A DNA stretch of 7,925 bases, from the NCBI GenBank assembly GCA_028871235.1, contig JAGWNO010000093.1:1-7925 (forward strand), written 5' to 3'. The translations under genes and the position numbers were made by a program. Below, piece after piece: positions 5,427 to 7,925 of the stretch (its first letter is position 1; each line of letters starts with the position of its first letter). The DNA comes from Gammaproteobacteria bacterium (GTDB taxonomy: Bacteria > Pseudomonadota > Gammaproteobacteria > Natronospirales > REEB76). Below the pieces are notes generated by a model. It was not told where the DNA came from. It ran no database searches and was given only the letters and a program-made list of their open reading frames with translations.

Positions 5427-5900
5427 GTGAATATTGATGCCTCACTGTTCGCAGAAGCCATCGCCTTCGGCCTGTTCATCTGGCTGACGATGAAGTTCAT
5501 ATGGCCGCGTATCACCCAGGCCATGGCAGACCGCGTCGCAAAGATCGCCGATGGCCTGGCCGCCGGCGAACGCGGCAGGAAGGATCTGGAGCATGCGCAG
5601 CTGAAAGCCACCGAGATCCTGCATGCAGCCCGCGACAGGGGCGCTGCAGTGGTGGAGGTGGCCAACCAGCAGGCCTCGCGCCTCCTGGAAGAGGCCCGCA
5701 AGGAAGCCCAGATGGAACGCCAGCGCCAGGTGGAGGCCGCCCAGGCCGAGATCCGGCAGGAACTCAACCGCGCCAAGGATGCACTGCGCACCGAGGTGGC
5801 GAAAGTCGCCGTGGCCGCCGCCGAGCGCATCCTCTCACGCGAGATCGATCCCAGGACCCACAAAGTCCTGCTGGACGAACTCGCGGCGCAGATACACTGA
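5427..5900 (+). CDS. atpF: F0F1 ATP synthase subunit b (AtpF), peripheral stator stalk
   Basis: Subunit b anchors in the inner membrane and, as a dimer, forms the stator stalk linking subunit a to delta and alpha of F1. The 157-residue product (E. coli 156) has one N-terminal membrane helix (about 6-26, AEAIAFGLFIWLTMKFIWP). A long charged coiled-coil follows (about 33-140), rich in Ala, Glu, Arg and Lys, including IADGLAAGERGRKDLEHAQ. The start is GTG at 5427, preceded by AGAGGG (5412-5417) 9 bases upstream; the N-terminus MNIDASLFAEAIAF aligns with family members, so no upstream extension is needed. It lies 37 bases after atpE and 12 before atpH. Confidence 0.97.
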   Translation: MNIDASLFAEAIAFGLFIWLTMKFIWPRITQAMADRVAKIADGLAAGERGRKDLEHAQLKATEILHAARDRGAAVVEVANQQASRLLEEARKEAQMERQRQVEAAQAEIRQELNRAKDALRTEVAKVAVAAAERILSREIDPRTHKVLLDELAAQIH

Positions 5901-5912
5901 GGCCCGGGCGCC

Positions 5913-6458
5913 ATGGCCGAAGCCATCACCCTCGCACGTCCGTACGCCAAGGCGGTCTTTGAACTGGCCGGGCAGCGGGACGAGCTGCAGCAATGGAGCA
6001 GGCTGTTGACGATGCTGGCTGACTTCAGTCGCAACCACAGCATGCAGGTGTTGCTGGGCGATCCGCGGGTGCCGCCGGCGGCGCGTGCCGAGGTGTTCAT
6101 GGCGCTTTGCACCAAGGCGGGCCACACGCTCGACCAGCACGGACGTAATTTTGTGAGGCTGCTGGCTGAATACCGGCGTCTGGCCATCCTCCCGGAGATC
6201 GCGGCGGATTACGCCGCCCTGTGCGAGCAGGCGGAAGGCATGGTCGAGGTGGAGATGCGTGCCGCCACAACCGTGGCCGCCGCCGAACAGGCGCGCATCA
6301 GCGCCGCGCTGAAACACAAGCTCGGGCGCAATGTGCGGCTCACCTGCGTTATCGACAAGTCGCTTATCGGCGGCGCTGTCATCCGCGCCGGCGACCTGGT
6401 GATCGACGGTTCGGTGCGTGACAAATTGACCCGCCTCGCGGCGGCCATCATCCAGTAA
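5913..6458 (+). CDS. atpH: F0F1 ATP synthase subunit delta (AtpH)
   Basis: Delta sits on top of the F1 alpha3beta3 hexamer and joins it to the b stalk, completing the stator. The 181-residue product (E. coli 177) has the N-terminal helical domain starting with the family signature ARPYAKAVFELA (8-19). Its C-terminal domain carries the conserved block IGGAVIRAGDLVIDGSVRDKL (152-172). The ATG at 5913 is 12 bases after the atpF stop; only a weak GAGG, which overlaps that stop, serves as ribosome binding site, so coupling to atpF translation is likely. No anomalies are seen. Confidence 0.97.
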   Translation: MAEAITLARPYAKAVFELAGQRDELQQWSRLLTMLADFSRNHSMQVLLGDPRVPPAARAEVFMALCTKAGHTLDQHGRNFVRLLAEYRRLAILPEIAADYAALCEQAEGMVEVEMRAATTVAAAEQARISAALKHKLGRNVRLTCVIDKSLIGGAVIRAGDLVIDGSVRDKLTRLAAAIIQ

Positions 6459-6488
6459 CCGGATTCAAGCACCTCGAGGCTCCCGATC

Positions 6489-7925
6489 ATGCAACTCAAT
6501 CCTGCGGAAATCAGCCAGCTCATCAAGCAGCGCATCGAGCACTTCGATGCGGAGGCGGAGGCCCGCAACGTGGGCACGGTGGTGAGCGTCACCGACGGCA
6601 TCGTGCGCATCCACGGCCTGCAGGCCGCGCAGTACGGCGAAATGCTGGAATTCCCCAAGAATACTTTTGGTCTTGCGCTCAATCTGGAGCGCGATTCCGT
6701 GGGCGCGGTGATCCTCGGTGACTACAAGCACATTTCGGAAGGCGACACGGTGAAAACCACCGGCCGCATCCTGGAAGTGCCGGTGGGTCCGGAACTGCTG
6801 GGCCGCGTGGTGAATTCCCTGGGTCAGCCCATTGACGGCAAGGGTCCGGTCAAGACCGCGCTCACCTCGCCCATTGAAAAGGTGGCGCCGGGCGTGATTG
6901 CGCGCCAGTCGGTGTCGCAGCCGGTGCAGACCGGCCTCAAGGCCATTGATTCCATGGTGCCCATCGGCCGCGGCCAGCGCGAGCTCATCATCGGCGACCG
7001 CCAGACCGGCAAGACCGCGGTGGCGGTGGACACCATCATCAACCAGAAAGGCAAGAACCTGTTCTGCATCTATGTGGCCATCGGTCAGAAGAACTCCTCC
7101 ATCGCCGGCGTGGTGCGCAAGCTGGAAGAGCACGGTGCCATGGAGTACACCATCGTGGTGGCGGTTTCGGCTTCCGAGTCCGCGGCCATGCAGTACATCG
7201 CGCCCTATTCGGGCTGCGCCATGGGCGAGTATTTCCGCGACCGCGGCCAGGATGCGCTCATCGTGTACGACGATCTCACCAAACAGGCCTGGGCGTATCG
7301 CCAGGTATCACTGCTGTTGCGCCGCCCGCCCGGCCGCGAAGCCTATCCGGGCGACGTGTTCTATCTGCACTCGCGCCTGCTGGAGCGCGCCGCGCGTGTC
7401 AATCCCGAATATGTGGAGAAATTCACCGAGGGTAAAGTCAAGGGCAAAACCGGCTCGCTCACCGCGCTGCCCATCATCGAAACCCAGGCGGGCGACGTGT
7501 CGGCATTCGTACCGACGAATGTGATCTCCATCACTGACGGGCAGATCTTCCTGGAGACCGACCTGTTCAATGCCGGTATCCGGCCCGCCATCAATGCCGG
7601 CATTTCGGTGTCGCGCGTGGGCGGCGCGGCCCAGACCAAGATCATCAAGAAGCTGGGCGGCGGCGTGCGTTTGGCGCTGGCCCAGTACCGCGAGCTGGCG
7701 GCGTTCGCGCAATTCGCCTCGGACCTGGACGAGTCCACCCGCAAACAGCTGGATCGCGGCCAGCGGGTCACGGAGCTGATGAAGCAGAAGCAGTATTCAC
7801 CGCTCAGCATCGCCGACATGGCCCTGTCCCTGTACGCGGCCAATGAAAGCTACCTGGACGACGTGGAAGTGAAGAAGGTGGTGGTATTCGAGGCCGCCAT
7901 GCACAGCTACTTCCAGGCCCATTTT
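6489..7925 (+). CDS. atpA: F0F1 ATP synthase subunit alpha (AtpA), 3' end outside window
   Basis: Alpha is the non-catalytic nucleotide-binding subunit of the F1 alpha3beta3 hexamer. The frame stays open from the ATG at 6489 to the last base, giving 479 residues of about 513, so only some 35 residues are missing. In order there are an N-terminal b/delta-contacting helix (1-25), a beta-barrel (about 27-95), the P-loop GDRQTGKT (169-176), a Walker B region (DALIVYDD, 255-262), RRPPGREAYPGDVFYLHSR (278-296), the signature PAINAGISVSRVG (366-378) and the C-terminal helical domain. R376, which reaches into the neighbouring catalytic site, is present at the same number as in E. coli. A GAGG at 6476-6479, inside a CCTCGAGG palindrome, lies 9 bases before the start. 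atpG, atpD and atpC are expected downstream. Confidence 0.98.
   Translation, partial: MQLNPAEISQLIKQRIEHFDAEAEARNVGTVVSVTDGIVRIHGLQAAQYGEMLEFPKNTFGLALNLERDSVGAVILGDYKHISEGDTVKTTGRILEVPVGPELLGRVVNSLGQPIDGKGPVKTALTSPIEKVAPGVIARQSVSQPVQTGLKAIDSMVPIGRGQRELIIGDRQTGKTAVAVDTIINQKGKNLFCIYVAIGQKNSSIAGVVRKLEEHGAMEYTIVVAVSASESAAMQYIAPYSGCAMGEYFRDRGQDALIVYDDLTKQAWAYRQVSLLLRRPPGREAYPGDVFYLHSRLLERAARVNPEYVEKFTEGKVKGKTGSLTALPIIETQAGDVSAFVPTNVISITDGQIFLETDLFNAGIRPAINAGISVSRVGGAAQTKIIKKLGGGVRLALAQYRELAAFAQFASDLDESTRKQLDRGQRVTELMKQKQYSPLSIADMALSLYAANESYLDDVEVKKVVVFEAAMHSYFQAHF

Noticed and set aside
5090..6187. Long antisense open frame (365 codons) opposite atpE, atpF and atpH
   Set aside because: It mirrors well-conserved atp genes, has low-complexity Ser/Arg/Ala-rich composition and resembles no family I know. 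Long antisense frames are expected in GC-rich coding DNA.
6350..6358. DnaA-box-like TTATCGACA inside atpH
   Set aside because: It is a single 8-of-9 match within coding sequence, at a frequency expected by chance. There is no cluster or AT-rich region to suggest an origin in this window.
1..7925. Mobile element, CRISPR array, tRNA/rRNA or defence genes
   Set aside because: I saw no transposase, integrase, repeat-spacer array, attachment site or structured RNA gene. Composition and codon use look even along the window.

Overview
This window is a GC-rich bacterial chromosomal segment with every gene on the + strand. Its gene order is: a 5'-truncated secretion/pilus-type ATPase, rsmG, parA, parB, then the start of the ATP synthase operon atpI-atpB-atpE-atpF-atpH-atpA, with atpA running off the 3' edge. 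The order rsmG-parA-parB-atpIBEFHA is a known proteobacterial arrangement, typical of gammaproteobacteria and often near the replication origin. The protein sequences (AtpB, AtpE, AtpA, ParA, RsmG) look gammaproteobacterial. I cannot name a genus, and a betaproteobacterium is not excluded.

Layout: 2-976 is the C-terminal part of a GspE/PilB/PulE-family ATPase, with Walker A, Asp box, Walker B, His box and a tetracysteine zinc site. 977-1173 is a spacer with no gene and one weak promoter-like hexamer. 1174-1812 is the 16S rRNA methyltransferase RsmG. 1813-1931 holds a long imperfect hairpin with a T tract and degenerate heptamer repeats. 1932-2750 and 2753-3652 are the ParA/ParB chromosome-segregation pair. 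3653-3845 is a regulatory spacer with compact hairpins after parB, a good sigma70 promoter overlapped by a perfect dyad, and a leader with a terminator-like stem before atpI. 3846-7925 is the F0 module (atpI, B, E, F) followed by F1 delta (atpH) and most of F1 alpha (atpA).

How the genes work together: RsmG methylates 16S rRNA. ParA and ParB segregate the origin region. The atp genes build the proton-driven F1F0 ATP synthase: AtpI helps c-ring assembly, a and c form the proton channel, b and delta form the stator, and alpha is part of the catalytic hexamer. The operon presumably continues with atpG, atpD and atpC past the window. The essential residues I could check are present: the a-subunit arginine, the c-subunit aspartate, the alpha P-loop and alpha R376, the ParA deviant Walker A, and the ParB CTPase motifs.

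I see no mobile element, CRISPR array, RNA gene or defence system, and no undescribed protein system. The sequence worth a second look is between genes: alternative, mutually exclusive hairpins between rsmG and parA, after parB and in the atp leader; the dyad on the atp promoter; a U-rich stretch before atpE resembling the E. coli atpE translational enhancer; and the absence of mnmG (gidA) next to rsmG.
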